A DNA stretch of 46,833 nucleotides from CAYSDH01 sp964429805 (GTDB lineage Bacteria > Bacteroidota > Bacteroidia > Flavobacteriales_D > JABDKJ01), in contig CAYSDH010000020.1 of NCBI GenBank assembly GCA_964429805.1, positions 1-46,833 on the forward strand, given 5' to 3'. Each line of letters starts with the position of its first letter. The first letter of the stretch is position 1. Positions 1-9,179 of this stretch are shown here, one piece after another. A program made the translations under genes and the position numbers. The notes below the pieces were generated by a model. That model saw nothing but the letters and a program-made list of their open reading frames with translations, had not been told where the DNA came from and did not search any database.

Positions 1-519
1 AGCTAAGTATTGCTTACCCTCTGAGTTTCTTCTGTATTTCTGCGCATGTATTTCTGAAAAACTAAAGGCTGTGTCCTCAATTTTACCTGTCACTAAGTCG
101 TCTCCAGTATACCTGTCTGGCGTCTCATTAATGACTCCGCAGTTGACAAACTCATTGCGGTCTATGCGTCCATAGCCACTGTAGCGCATTTCCTTTTCTC
201 GCTTGTGGTCTATGTGACTGACTATACCTCTAATTACCCTGTTCTTAAAGTCCATCCGAAACTCTCGCGAAGCTTTGGTTTTGAACCAAGTAAACAGTCC
301 TGCGCCAGTGATGGCGCCCATGATCAGTGTCTGTATTCCAAGATTTGGCAATATGGCGATCAGTCCAAGTCCCAGTGTACCGAGTCCGATGGTAGGGTAG
401 AGAAGTGTACTTTTTATATTCTTGCGCTCAGATTCTAGCTCATTGAGCACAGGCAGTAATTCCCGATTATAGAAAGACTGGAAATCCTCCGGGAAATCCG
501 TCCCTTCCTTCTCGTTCAT
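1..519 (-). CDS. DUF3137 domain protein, cut by window edge
   Basis: The gene starts with ATG at 519 and runs off the left edge, leaving 173 residues without a stop. The N-terminus is acidic and hydrophilic. It is followed by two closely spaced hydrophobic segments (about residues 38-75, rich in G, L and I), then a basic stretch. The last part contains 'DRYTGDDLVTGKIEDTAF' and 'FSEIHAQ', which match the DUF3137 pattern as I remember it. DUF3137 genes are commonly found directly after lemA, and here the ATG overlaps the lemA stop (TGATG), which points to translational coupling. Function is unknown; the protein is probably anchored in the inner membrane. Family assignment is from motif and context; the missing C-terminus cannot be judged. 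Confidence 0.8.
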   Translation of the reverse strand, partial: MNEKEGTDFPEDFQSFYNRELLPVLNELESERKNIKSTLLYPTIGLGTLGLGLIAILPNLGIQTLIMGAITGAGLFTWFKTKASREFRMDFKNRVIRGIVSHIDHKREKEMRYSGYGRIDRNEFVNCGVINETPDRYTGDDLVTGKIEDTAFSFSEIHAQKYRRNSEGKQYLA

Positions 520-1082
520 CAGCTATTGAAGAGTTCTTTAGCAGAAACATTGCCCCGCGCCTCTTCAGGTATGTCGATATACTCGCGAGATTGGTAACCC
601 ATACTGCGCGCAAAGATGTTAGAAGGAAACTGCTCCAGACCATTGTTGTAGTCCTTCACTGCGGCATTATACGTGCGTCTTGAGGCAGCGAGTTGCTCTT
701 CCACTTCGTTCCAAGAGCCTTGGAGTTGCAAGAAGTTTTGAGACGCCTTGAGGTCCGGATAATTTTCTACTTGAAGCATGAGTCCGCGTCCAAGTCTGTT
801 TACTTTTCCAGCGATCTCCATCTGCTGCTCTGGTGACAATCCGCCAGACATACCTTGAGTTCTAAGTCTTGTCAGCTCCACCAAGGTGTCACGCTCATGC
901 GCCATATACGCCTTTACGGTTTCTACAAGATTAGGGATGAGGTCGTAACGCTTTTGAAGCTGTGCATCAATGTCGGCAAAGGCTTGGTCGACTCTGTTCT
1001 TTCTATTGACCAGGTTGTTGTAGACCAGTATTCCGAGCAGAATAGGGCCAATGGCCAAGGCAATAATTGCTAAAAAACCCAT
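519..1082 (-). CDS. lemA: LemA family protein
   Basis: This is a full-length LemA protein of 187 residues. A single N-terminal membrane helix (about residues 2-22, GFLAIIALAIGPILLGILVY) is followed by the family's helical domain, including 'NRVDQAFADIDAQLQKRYD', 'LIPNLVETVKAY' and, near the C-terminus, 'YNNGLEQFPSNIFA'. LemA proteins are inner-membrane proteins with a long helical domain outside; their role is not settled. The gene lies 2 bases after purS and its stop overlaps the start of the DUF3137 gene, so it belongs to the minus-strand operon that begins with the two phosphatidyltransferases. The LemA-DUF3137 pairing is common; linkage to phospholipid genes is a local observation. Confidence 0.93.
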   Translation of the reverse strand: MGFLAIIALAIGPILLGILVYNNLVNRKNRVDQAFADIDAQLQKRYDLIPNLVETVKAYMAHERDTLVELTRLRTQGMSGGLSPEQQMEIAGKVNRLGRGLMLQVENYPDLKASQNFLQLQGSWNEVEEQLAASRRTYNAAVKDYNNGLEQFPSNIFARSMGYQSREYIDIPEEARGNVSAKELFNS

Positions 1083-1084
1083 AA

Positions 1085-1336
1085 TTAGACTTCGCTTAAT
1101 TCAAATGAATAGCCTTCCATTATTTGGTTGACTAATAGTTTCTTGCAGGCCTCATCAACTTTTGATTCGGCTATGCTTTTGTCATCGGCTGTCACTTCAA
1201 GGGTGATGTGCTTTCCGATGCGCACATTTCCTATCTCGTTAATGCCAAGATTGCTCATGCTTGAGCTGACGGCTTTCCCTTGTGGGTCAAGCAATGCCTC
1301 TAAAGGCATGATGTCTATTTCAGCTTTGTACTTCAT
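1085..1336 (-). CDS. purS: PurS subunit of FGAM synthetase
   Basis: The 83-residue product has the size and pattern of PurS, the small subunit that bridges PurL and PurQ in the fourth step of purine synthesis (FGAR to FGAM, using glutamine). Family hallmarks are the opening 'MKYKAEIDIMPLEALLDPQGKAV', the central 'NVRIGKHITLEV' strand and the C-terminal 'ACKKLLVNQIMEGYSFEL', in which 'LLVNQIMEGY' corresponds to the usual LLaNpviEdY. Its start overlaps the end of the upstream phosphatidyltransferase by 17 bases, so it is read from the phospholipid operon. No purL or purQ is in the window. Confidence 0.92.
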   Translation of the reverse strand: MKYKAEIDIMPLEALLDPQGKAVSSSMSNLGINEIGNVRIGKHITLEVTADDKSIAESKVDEACKKLLVNQIMEGYSFELSEV

Positions 1337-2072
1337 TCAGACCTCTGTTTTTAATGAGCGATAAAAGTATGTATAAAAGTATGATGAGGGGAAGTGCAGC
1401 GAAGCGCATTATGAACAGCAAAACCCCTGATATAACAAGGAATGCGAGTAGCCAGCTGTTGTCCTTTATGCTGAGCGAGTCTACTTTCATAGAAAAGAGT
1501 CTGATGTTAGAGACCAGCAACAGCGACATTAGCAGGCAAAGTCCCGCCAAGACGCGGTAGTCCATGAGTATGTTAATGTAGGTGCTGCTGTCTTCTTGCA
1601 CAAAGTGCGAACCGACTATGAGTGGTATCGAAATCCAGAATAAGGCGTTGGCTGGAGTCGGCAGCCCGATAAAGTCTTTAGTCTGCCTGGTATCAATATT
1701 AAATTTGGCTAAGCGCAAAGCCGAAAACGCGATGAGCAAAAATGACGCATAGGGCAGGAGAGTCTCTAACATGGTAAAGTCCATCGACTCGTGGTGCTTG
1801 AACAATGATAAGGTGATGGCCTCACGTGCAATCAGTGCAGGCGCGACTCCAAAAGTCACCATGTCTGCTAGCGAGTCTAGTTGTTTGCCCAGCTCATTGC
1901 TCACCTTGAGCGCGCGCGCTACCATACCATCAAGCAGGTCAAAAAGTGCGCCTACGCCAATCAGGTACGAAGCCAGCTGCCAGTGCTCCGTGCCTTCCAG
2001 TAACACGATGATTGCCGTCACTCCGCACAGCAGGTTTACGAGGGTGAGTATGTTGGGTATGTGCTTTTTCAC
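1320..2072 (-). CDS. pssA: CDP-diacylglycerol-serine phosphatidyltransferase (copy 1)
   Basis: This 250-residue polytopic membrane protein carries the complete CDP-alcohol phosphatidyltransferase signature: D45, D48-G49, A52-R53, G62, D66 and D70 fit the D-x2-DG-x2-AR-x8-G-x3-D-x3-D consensus. About seven to eight hydrophobic segments follow. The 'KFNIDTRQTKDFIGLPTPANALFW' region matches PssA proteins of Bacteroidota, so the expected reaction is CDP-diacylglycerol plus serine to phosphatidylserine, the precursor of phosphatidylethanolamine, at the inner membrane. Its ATG overlaps the stop of the upstream paralogue by four bases (ATGA). The substrate is inferred; a sister enzyme with another head-group alcohol is possible because two copies lie side by side. 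Confidence 0.88.
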   Translation of the reverse strand: MKKHIPNILTLVNLLCGVTAIIVLLEGTEHWQLASYLIGVGALFDLLDGMVARALKVSNELGKQLDSLADMVTFGVAPALIAREAITLSLFKHHESMDFTMLETLLPYASFLLIAFSALRLAKFNIDTRQTKDFIGLPTPANALFWISIPLIVGSHFVQEDSSTYINILMDYRVLAGLCLLMSLLLVSNIRLFSMKVDSLSIKDNSWLLAFLVISGVLLFIMRFAALPLIILLYILLSLIKNRGLNEVQS

Positions 2073-2902
2073 TGGTCTATAGGTTCATACAGCGGAACGG
2101 TCAACGAGACCACAATATATAGTGTGATAATGACCGCCAACGATCGCTCGTTGAAGAGCAGCAATGATAAGACGCTTCCGATAATCATCACCCACGTGCT
2201 CTGGTTTTTCTTTAACTCAGACCATCCGTTTTTAAATGACAACATCACAAAGTCAGAGGTCATCAGGTATGAAAACACGATGATTAAAAACATGATAAAC
2301 AGGTTAGACGAATACCATGTTTTCATAAAGGCGTAAAACCAGTTTCGTATTTCTTTTGGCGGATTAAGATGTTGAGAGCTGCCGCTTCGCTCAGCCATGA
2401 TAGCATCTAAGGTGTCTTGCAAAAAGGACACAAAGTCAGACTCCACAGAGTACCAACCTATAGACACCCAAAACAAGGCGTTGGCCAGTGTGGGGAGCCC
2501 GACAAACCCTTCGGTGTCTTGCACATTAAACTTGGCCAAGCGTATGGCCGAGGCAATAACAATGATGAGTGGACTCACCCTCACCACCCAGCAAACGAAT
2601 GCTGGCAGGTGCTCAGAAAACTCGTTATTAAACATGATGCCCGAGCAGATGGCGGCAGGTGCTAGGCCAAACGTGATGAGGTCAGCCAGACTGTCTAACT
2701 CACCGCCAAACTTGCTGCTCACCTTCAGTTTGCGGGCGGTCATGCCGTCAAAAAAGTCTAAAAAGGCTCCCGCCAATACAAACCATCCTGCTGTCCACAG
2801 GTCTCCGCCCAAGGCGTGCATTACCGCCAAACAGCCAAACACCAAGTTGGCTAGCGTAATGGCAGAGGGAATAAGGCGCCTTTTTTTCTTGGGTTCTTGC
2901 AC
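2069..2902 (-). CDS. CDP-diacylglycerol-serine phosphatidyltransferase-like protein (copy 2)
   Basis: This 277-residue paralogue of the downstream gene also has an intact CDP-alcohol phosphatidyltransferase motif (D49, D52-G53, A56-R57, G66, D70, D74) and the same 'KFNVQDTEGFVGLPTLANALFW' block. It differs by a basic N-terminal tail (QEPKKKRR) and by an insertion of roughly 30-40 residues around positions 145-185, between membrane segments. The start is GTG at 2902; no ATG fits, and a near-consensus -7 box (TAGCTTTA, 2907-2914) lies only four bases upstream. It heads the minus-strand operon. One copy probably makes phosphatidylserine; the other may use a different alcohol or acceptor. Which is which cannot be told from sequence. 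Confidence 0.85.
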   Translation of the reverse strand: MQEPKKKRRLIPSAITLANLVFGCLAVMHALGGDLWTAGWFVLAGAFLDFFDGMTARKLKVSSKFGGELDSLADLITFGLAPAAICSGIMFNNEFSEHLPAFVCWVVRVSPLIIVIASAIRLAKFNVQDTEGFVGLPTLANALFWVSIGWYSVESDFVSFLQDTLDAIMAERSGSSQHLNPPKEIRNWFYAFMKTWYSSNLFIMFLIIVFSYLMTSDFVMLSFKNGWSELKKNQSTWVMIIGSVLSLLLFNERSLAVIITLYIVVSLTVPLYEPIDQ

Positions 2903-2906
2903 GGCT

Positions 2907-2914
2907 TAAAGCTA
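2907..2914 (-). promoter_or_regulatory. Near-consensus -7 box before pssA copy 2
   Basis: On the minus strand the octamer TAGCTTTA matches the Bacteroidota TAnnTTTG box except for its last base. It lies four bases before the GTG at 2902, so the transcript would start at or next to the start codon. I see no TTG -33 element at 17-23 bases. Confidence 0.35.
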
Positions 2915-3006
2915 CAATTTGGATGCAATCTTTCCACATTAATAGAGTTAATAGAAGAGCGTAATCGTTCAAGTATTCGTATCTTGATGTATAATTTTAT
3001 CTGCTC

Positions 3007-4089
3007 ATGATGAACAAGCAGTGTTCCCTCTTCTTTTTATTCCTGATACTCACCGTGTCGAGTGTACAGGCCCAGACTGCACGTAAGTACAGTAACGAAT
3101 TTTTAGCCATCGGTGTGGGGGCTAGAGCCCTCGGTATGGGCGGTACCCAAGTGGCTTCGGTCAATGATGGTACGGCTGGTTATTGGAATCCGGCAGGGCT
3201 TTTAGGCATAAAAAGTGATGCCCAAGTCAATGCCATGCATGCCGAGTACTTCGCTGGAATCGCAAAGTATGACTATGCCTCTTTCGGAAAAGCCATTGAC
3301 TCTACTTCAGCCATAGGCTTCTCGTTTATCCGTTTTGGTGTCGATGACATTCCAAACACGACAGAATTAATTGATGCCAACGGAGTGGTTGACTTTGATA
3401 GGATCACGAGATTCTCAGCCGCAGATTATGCCTTTATAGGTTCATACGCCAAGCAGTTGGGGTCGGGTCTTCAACTCGGTGCCAACTTTAAAGTGGTACA
3501 CAGAAAAGTGGGCGACTTTGGTAAGTCTTGGGGCTTTGGCATCGATGCAGGCGCCCAGTATGTGAAAGGAAAATGGCAGCTTGGTGCCATGGTGCGTGAC
3601 GTCACCACCACCGTCAATGCCTGGAGCTTTTCTTTAGACAGCACTACGGTAGCCGTATTTCAAGAAACGGGGAATGAAGTGCCTTCTAATTCTACAGAGA
3701 TTACGCTACCTAAAATAATACTTGGTGCCGCCCGCAAATTTCCGATTAAAGGAAAGGTCAATCTGCTGGCCGAAGTAGACTTTGACATCACAACAGATGG
3801 TCAGCGTAATGTCTTGATTAGTTCCAGTGCGCTCAGTATAGACCCACACTTGGGCTTAGAATTTGATCTTAATGACCTTGTTTTTTTAAGGTTTGGCTTA
3901 GGTAACATACAAGATGTAGAGGTCTTGCCCGGTGAGACAGAAAAAACATTTCAACCCAATTTTGGTCTGGGCTTAAAGCTCAATGCCATTACACTAGATT
4001 ATGCACTGACAGACATTGGAGACCAATCTGTCGCTTTATATAGCAATGTATTCTCTCTGAAATTTGATATCTTCAAGAGCAACATGTGA
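3007..4089 (+). CDS. PorV/PorQ-family outer membrane protein
   Basis: The 360-residue product starts with a clear signal peptide (hydrophobic core FFLFLILTV, cleavage expected after A22). It then shows the family's N-terminal hallmark: 'GARALGMGG' at 38-46 and 'YWNPAG' at 59-64. The rest alternates as amphipathic beta strands of an outer-membrane barrel and ends in an aromatic/hydrophobic strand. PorV-family barrels shuttle T9SS cargo to the surface sortase. Canonical PorV has a variant motif (PDARSGGMG-like, with HWNPAK); this protein does not, so it is better called a PorV/PorQ-family relative. Its stop overlaps the GTG of the C25 peptidase gene that follows, strongly suggesting joint function. 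ATG at 3007 or 3010 may be used. Confidence 0.85.
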   Translation: MMNKQCSLFFLFLILTVSSVQAQTARKYSNEFLAIGVGARALGMGGTQVASVNDGTAGYWNPAGLLGIKSDAQVNAMHAEYFAGIAKYDYASFGKAIDSTSAIGFSFIRFGVDDIPNTTELIDANGVVDFDRITRFSAADYAFIGSYAKQLGSGLQLGANFKVVHRKVGDFGKSWGFGIDAGAQYVKGKWQLGAMVRDVTTTVNAWSFSLDSTTVAVFQETGNEVPSNSTEITLPKIILGAARKFPIKGKVNLLAEVDFDITTDGQRNVLISSSALSIDPHLGLEFDLNDLVFLRFGLGNIQDVEVLPGETEKTFQPNFGLGLKLNAITLDYALTDIGDQSVALYSNVFSLKFDIFKSNM

Positions 4090-7000
4090 CCATATATGTG
4101 AAACGCCTCCTATTACTCATATCGCTATTATCCCTTTCCGACCTCCTTATCGCCCAACCCTATGGCAATGAGTGGGTCGATTTTTCACAGACCTATCTCA
4201 CCTTTGAGATTCATGAGAATGGCATATACAGAATAGACCAACAGACCCTTCTTCAGTCAGGCATGCCGGCTAGTGTTGACCCGAGATCCATTCAGATATT
4301 CTGCCGCGAAGAAGAGCAAGCTATTTATGTAAGAGGAGAGGACGATACCTTTTTTGACAGTGATGATTTCATCGAGTTTTATGCCGAAGGAAATGACGGC
4401 TGGTTAGATCAGCAGATGTATGACGACCCCGCGCATCAGCCAGACCTTGGTCACAGTTTGATCAATGACACCATCCATTATTACCTCACCTGGAATGGCG
4501 AGGCCAATAACCTGCGCATGGCAGAGGAGATGGATACAGACTTTGGCTCTTACTCCAATCCTGAGTATTTGTGGGTGACAAATAAGCAGCGCTTTCAAAA
4601 TGATTACAGCCTTGGCGTCTTGTTTACTAGCGACCTCACACTGCCGCATTATGTAGAAGGGGAAGGATGGTTTTCAGGCCGGTTTGGTAAGAATTTGAGT
4701 CAAACAGAATTGGCGGTTGAGTTGCAGTCTACCAATGTGGCTTCGGTCGCTGCTCCGCTGGCGGTGGGTACTTCTGTCACGGCCTCGGCCACCAACGCCT
4801 CGTCAACCAGTAATTTTAATCATCACCTTAGAGTGTATCGTGGCCCGAGTGACAACACTGTTGTGGCCGACTTCGAGTTTAACGGATATAGGCTAAACAA
4901 AGTCGAGTTTGACATACCAAACACGGAACTGGGCAATGGCCTGTTTAGAGTCAACCATCGAGTTATTGATGATGTGGGAGCTGACAGTGACAACCATCGC
5001 TTGTCGTATGTGCAGCTAGAATATCCGCACAGCATGGATGTCAGTGATCTGACTAACACCAGATTTGAAGTGCCTGGCAATAGTGTGCAAAATAAGCATC
5101 ACGTGCAGCTCCAAAACTATGCAGGTAGCGACCCTGTAATTCATGTTGTGAACGGAACAAGGTATCGTATCTCATCCGTATTTTCTGCTTCTGGACTAAA
5201 CTTCATCGTGCCTAATCAAGGGCTTGGACAGCTTTCTGATTGTCAGATTGTAGAAGAGTCTGACATATTGATGGTGCCGTCTTTGTCACCTGTAAATGGC
5301 TCTGGAAACTTTACAGATTACTCAGCCATCGATCCTGATTCAGCCTTCGTAATTGTCACCCATCCGTCATTGATGGCTTCGGCTAATGTCTATGCAGAAT
5401 ACAGAGGTTCACCCGGCTCAGGAAGAGATGCTGTAGTCGTTGATGTAGAAGAGCTCTATCACCAGTTTGGTGGCGGAATCGAAAAGCATCCTTTGGCCAT
5501 CCGTAGGTTTTGTGATGAGATATTAGACTCGTGGACAGTCGCCCCTGCGCAGTTATTTCTGCTAGGTAAGTCAGTGTACCTTGACAGAAATGCCAATGTC
5601 AACGGATCGAGATATGACCCCTTTGCCTATCAGCAAAACCTAGTGCCAAGTTTTGGTAGCCCTCAAAGTGACGATTTATTTACCACTGGTCTCATTGCCG
5701 ACACTGAAGAGCCTGCCATTCCGACTGGCCGTCTAAGTGCCATTGTGCCCAGTGAGGTAGATGACTACTTGAGTAAAGTGGTGCAGCATGAAAGCGAAGA
5801 GCCTGCCATCTGGATGAAAAACATCTTGCACTTTGGCGGAGGAAATTCTGAACCAGAACAAAATGCATTCAAGACGTACTTACAAGGTTTTGAGTCCGTC
5901 ATTGAAGATACCTGCTTTGGAGGCGATGTGAGTACCTTCCTCAAGACTTCCTCTCTGCCCATTGAGGTCAATGAGTCTCAGCTCATTAGTGACATCATCG
6001 AAGACGGCACATCCTTAATAACCTTTTTTGGTCATGCCGGTGGCTCAGGTTTTGATGTCAGTATTGATGATCCAGAAAACTTAGACTGGGGTGGTTACCC
6101 ATTGGTGCTAGTCAATTCATGCTTTAGTGGAGACATTCACCAAGTAGGGCATTTGAGTACCAGTGAAGATTATGTGATTATTCCAAATAAAGGTGCCATC
6201 GCGTTTGTAGCCCATGTGCGTGCAGGTCTTGCCGGATCACTCAAACAGTTTAGTGATGAGATGTACAGGCAAATGTCGCAGCAAAATTACGGCCAGCCCA
6301 TAGCCACGCAAATGCAGGAAGTCAAGAGAAACTTGAGTCCTACATATCCTAATGAAGTGGTGTCATATGGTCTAGCTCTCATGACACTCCAAGGCGATCC
6401 TGCGGTGAGTCTGCATTCGCATGCCAAGCCTGATCTAGCCATTGATGACAACTCGGTCTTTTTTAGTCCTGATGACATTAGCGCAGTGGTAGACAGTTTT
6501 ACCGTGCACGTAGTGGTTGATAATATTGGAAAGGCGACCACCCAGCCATTTGCCGTAGATGTCACCAGAACAAATCCTGATGGAGACCAAACGGTGGCCA
6601 CTAAAGTGCTCAATGGCCTGTTTTACAGAGATACGATTGACTTTACATTTCCCGTGTCTTTTGCCACCTCATTTGGACTCAACACTTTTGATGTGCGCGT
6701 TGATCTCCCGAGCAATGTTGTTGATGAGCTGAGTAATTTTTCAAATAATTCGGTCAATGATAAACCGCTCTTGATTACAGACGGAGGAGTCTATCCTGTC
6801 CTGCCTCATGAGTTTGCGGTCATCCCAGATAATCAAGTGACGCTTAAGGCCTCTTCTGGAAATCCATTTGCTCCACAAACAGAATTTGTGTTTCAACTCG
6901 ATACCACTGATTTGTTTAATTCGCCTATGTTCATGGACTATCAAGTCAATCAGTCAGGTGGTGTGATCGAGTGGCAAGTGCCCATGCAGCTGACAGACAG

Positions 7001-9155
7001 CACGGTCTATTACTGGCGAGTAAGTGAAGACAGCATCTCTGCGCAAGGTTATCTCTGGAGAGAGAGTTCGTTCCAATACATTGAAGACAAAACAGGCTGG
7101 GGTCAAGCACACTTTTTCCAGTTTGAAGACAATGAGTTTAACAACCTAGTCTACGACCGACCTGAACGCGACATTGACTTTTTTACAGGCACCAAGACAC
7201 TGAGTGCGCAAGTTGTTGGAGATGCTTTTGCGGCTGAGTATTTCATTGACTTCAACTCCGTGGAGTATGACGGATGTTTTGATAACCCAAACATACACGT
7301 GGCCGTGGTTGACCCTGTCACCCTTGAAGCATGGGGTACTGAGTGGACCAACCAAGACGGGCAGGTGTTTAATCCGGGCAACTTCTTTGGTAACCTTAAT
7401 GGAGATGGCGTGTGCCGTAACCGTGTAGAGTACTACTTCATCTTCAAGCAAAATGACCCCGTACAGATGCAGTCCATGATGGACATGATTAACAATGAAG
7501 TTCCTGACGGACACTATCTACTCGTTTACTCATGGAAATATGCTGCGCCATCGTTTTGGCAACCGGAGATCGCCACCTTCTTTAATGATGACTTAGGTAT
7601 GACTCAGACGGCTTCTCTCAGTACCCAAGTTCCGTTTATCGGTATTGGTGTAAAAGGAGACCCAAGTAGTTTCTCTGAGACTGTCGGTGCGGCCATCAAT
7701 TCGCAGATATCTCTTGAGTATGACATGCTCTCTTCTGGAAACCAAGGAACGATGGAGTCCAAAATAGCAGGTCCGGCCATGGCGTGGAACTCACTTCACT
7801 GGGACTCTTATGCTGATGATATGCTGACTGGAGACAGCATGCATGTCAAGCTCGTTGGCATCACGGCTAACGGTTTTGAAGTAGACATACCCGGAGCCAC
7901 ATTTGATTATCAACTCGAAGAGGTGCTTGATCTCAGCGCCTATGTAGATGCTGCTCAATATCCATTTATCAGGTTAGAAGCATTTATTGAAGACCAACCT
8001 TCACTCACGCCCCGACAACTAAGAAGATGGCAAGTGCTATATGACCCGGTTCCAGAAGCGGCATTAAATCCGAGTATCGCCTTTAGCTTTCAGTCAGAAG
8101 AAGTGCAGGAGGGTGAACAAATCACACTCATATCAAGCATCGAAAACATCTCTTCGTTAGACATGGATAGTCTGTTGGTCAATTACTGGGTAATCGACCA
8201 GAGCAATGTGCGCCATGACATACCTTATGAAAGACAAGCACCTCTGTTGGTTGGCGAGCACCTGACCGATACGGTAACCTTCTCCACTATTGGGTTTTCT
8301 GGAGTCAACACCATTTGGGTAGAGGCTAATCCATATGTTGAGGCCTTGGCAGACTATGATCAACTGGAGCAGTATCACTTCAATAACATTGGTCAGATCA
8401 AGTTTGAAGTGGTTGATGATAATGTTAATCCGGTGCTCGATGTCACCTTTGATGGTATCCATATTTTAGATGGTGAGATAGTCTCTACATCGCCAGAGAT
8501 TTTAGTTCGACTTGATGATGAAAATCGTTTTCTTATCATGGATGACCCTTCTGACACCACCTTCTTTGATGTCTTTTTAACTCATCCTAACGGCTTCCAA
8601 GAGAGTGTGTTCTTTAGAGATGGTTTGGGTGAAGAACAAATGATATTTATCCCGGCAGACGGGCCTGACAACATAGCACAGATACTTTATAATCCAGATT
8701 TGCAAGAAGATGGAAACTACGAGCTGATGGTGATCGCGGCAGACAAAAGCGGAAACCAATCTGGTGACCTTAGTTATCGTATCAACTTTGAAGTAGACAG
8801 CAAGGCCAGCATCACTGACGTGATGAATTATCCTAATCCGTTCTCGACCAGCACCAAATTTGTGTTTACACTCACGGGTACAGAAGTGCCTGATTATATG
8901 AAAATCCAAATCATGACTGTCACTGGCAAAGTGGTCAAAGAGATTTTTAGTGATGAACTAGGCGCATTGCACATCGGACGTAACATCACCGAGTACGCCT
9001 GGGATGGCCGCGATTCCTTTGGAGACCCACTAGCAAATGGAGTCTATCTCTACCGAGTCATCGTGCAAAAACAAGGAGAAGATTTGGAAGTCAGAGAGAC
9101 CGCTTCTTCTCAATTCTTTAAAGAGGGTTTTGGTAAGATGTACCTCATGCGCTAG
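4086..9155 (+). CDS. porU2: C25 family cysteine peptidase, PorU2-type putative T9SS sortase
   Basis: This 1689-residue protein begins with a signal peptide (LLLLISLLSLSDLLIA). An N-terminal beta-rich region precedes a C25 (gingipain/PorU-type) peptidase domain at about residues 415-790. That domain contains 'AVVVDVEELYHQFGGG', the catalytic His in 'FFGHAGG' (H650) and the catalytic Cys in 'VNSCFSG' (C679). Several beta-sandwich regions follow, including 'GPAMAWNSLHW', and the C-terminus is a FlgD-like/T9SS-type immunoglobulin domain ('NYPNPF' to 'NGVYLYRV'). In T9SS, PorU is the sortase that removes cargo C-terminal signals; this longer version fits the group I recall as PorU2, whose role is less clear. 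Start is GTG at 4086, overlapping the upstream stop (GTGA); GTG at 4098 is an alternative. Confidence 0.87.
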   Translation: MTIYVKRLLLLISLLSLSDLLIAQPYGNEWVDFSQTYLTFEIHENGIYRIDQQTLLQSGMPASVDPRSIQIFCREEEQAIYVRGEDDTFFDSDDFIEFYAEGNDGWLDQQMYDDPAHQPDLGHSLINDTIHYYLTWNGEANNLRMAEEMDTDFGSYSNPEYLWVTNKQRFQNDYSLGVLFTSDLTLPHYVEGEGWFSGRFGKNLSQTELAVELQSTNVASVAAPLAVGTSVTASATNASSTSNFNHHLRVYRGPSDNTVVADFEFNGYRLNKVEFDIPNTELGNGLFRVNHRVIDDVGADSDNHRLSYVQLEYPHSMDVSDLTNTRFEVPGNSVQNKHHVQLQNYAGSDPVIHVVNGTRYRISSVFSASGLNFIVPNQGLGQLSDCQIVEESDILMVPSLSPVNGSGNFTDYSAIDPDSAFVIVTHPSLMASANVYAEYRGSPGSGRDAVVVDVEELYHQFGGGIEKHPLAIRRFCDEILDSWTVAPAQLFLLGKSVYLDRNANVNGSRYDPFAYQQNLVPSFGSPQSDDLFTTGLIADTEEPAIPTGRLSAIVPSEVDDYLSKVVQHESEEPAIWMKNILHFGGGNSEPEQNAFKTYLQGFESVIEDTCFGGDVSTFLKTSSLPIEVNESQLISDIIEDGTSLITFFGHAGGSGFDVSIDDPENLDWGGYPLVLVNSCFSGDIHQVGHLSTSEDYVIIPNKGAIAFVAHVRAGLAGSLKQFSDEMYRQMSQQNYGQPIATQMQEVKRNLSPTYPNEVVSYGLALMTLQGDPAVSLHSHAKPDLAIDDNSVFFSPDDISAVVDSFTVHVVVDNIGKATTQPFAVDVTRTNPDGDQTVATKVLNGLFYRDTIDFTFPVSFATSFGLNTFDVRVDLPSNVVDELSNFSNNSVNDKPLLITDGGVYPVLPHEFAVIPDNQVTLKASSGNPFAPQTEFVFQLDTTDLFNSPMFMDYQVNQSGGVIEWQVPMQLTDSTVYYWRVSEDSISAQGYLWRESSFQYIEDKTGWGQAHFFQFEDNEFNNLVYDRPERDIDFFTGTKTLSAQVVGDAFAAEYFIDFNSVEYDGCFDNPNIHVAVVDPVTLEAWGTEWTNQDGQVFNPGNFFGNLNGDGVCRNRVEYYFIFKQNDPVQMQSMMDMINNEVPDGHYLLVYSWKYAAPSFWQPEIATFFNDDLGMTQTASLSTQVPFIGIGVKGDPSSFSETVGAAINSQISLEYDMLSSGNQGTMESKIAGPAMAWNSLHWDSYADDMLTGDSMHVKLVGITANGFEVDIPGATFDYQLEEVLDLSAYVDAAQYPFIRLEAFIEDQPSLTPRQLRRWQVLYDPVPEAALNPSIAFSFQSEEVQEGEQITLISSIENISSLDMDSLLVNYWVIDQSNVRHDIPYERQAPLLVGEHLTDTVTFSTIGFSGVNTIWVEANPYVEALADYDQLEQYHFNNIGQIKFEVVDDNVNPVLDVTFDGIHILDGEIVSTSPEILVRLDDENRFLIMDDPSDTTFFDVFLTHPNGFQESVFFRDGLGEEQMIFIPADGPDNIAQILYNPDLQEDGNYELMVIAADKSGNQSGDLSYRINFEVDSKASITDVMNYPNPFSTSTKFVFTLTGTEVPDYMKIQIMTVTGKVVKEIFSDELGALHIGRNITEYAWDGRDSFGDPLANGVYLYRVIVQKQGEDLEVRETASSQFFKEGFGKMYLMR

Positions 9156-9179
9156 CTTCGTCCCGAACAAGGCTATTCA

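Noticed and set aside
7146..7514. Antisense ORF inside the C25 peptidase gene
   Set aside because: It is a shadow of the real reading frame, with no start context or motif; the same holds for other antisense ORFs in the long genes.
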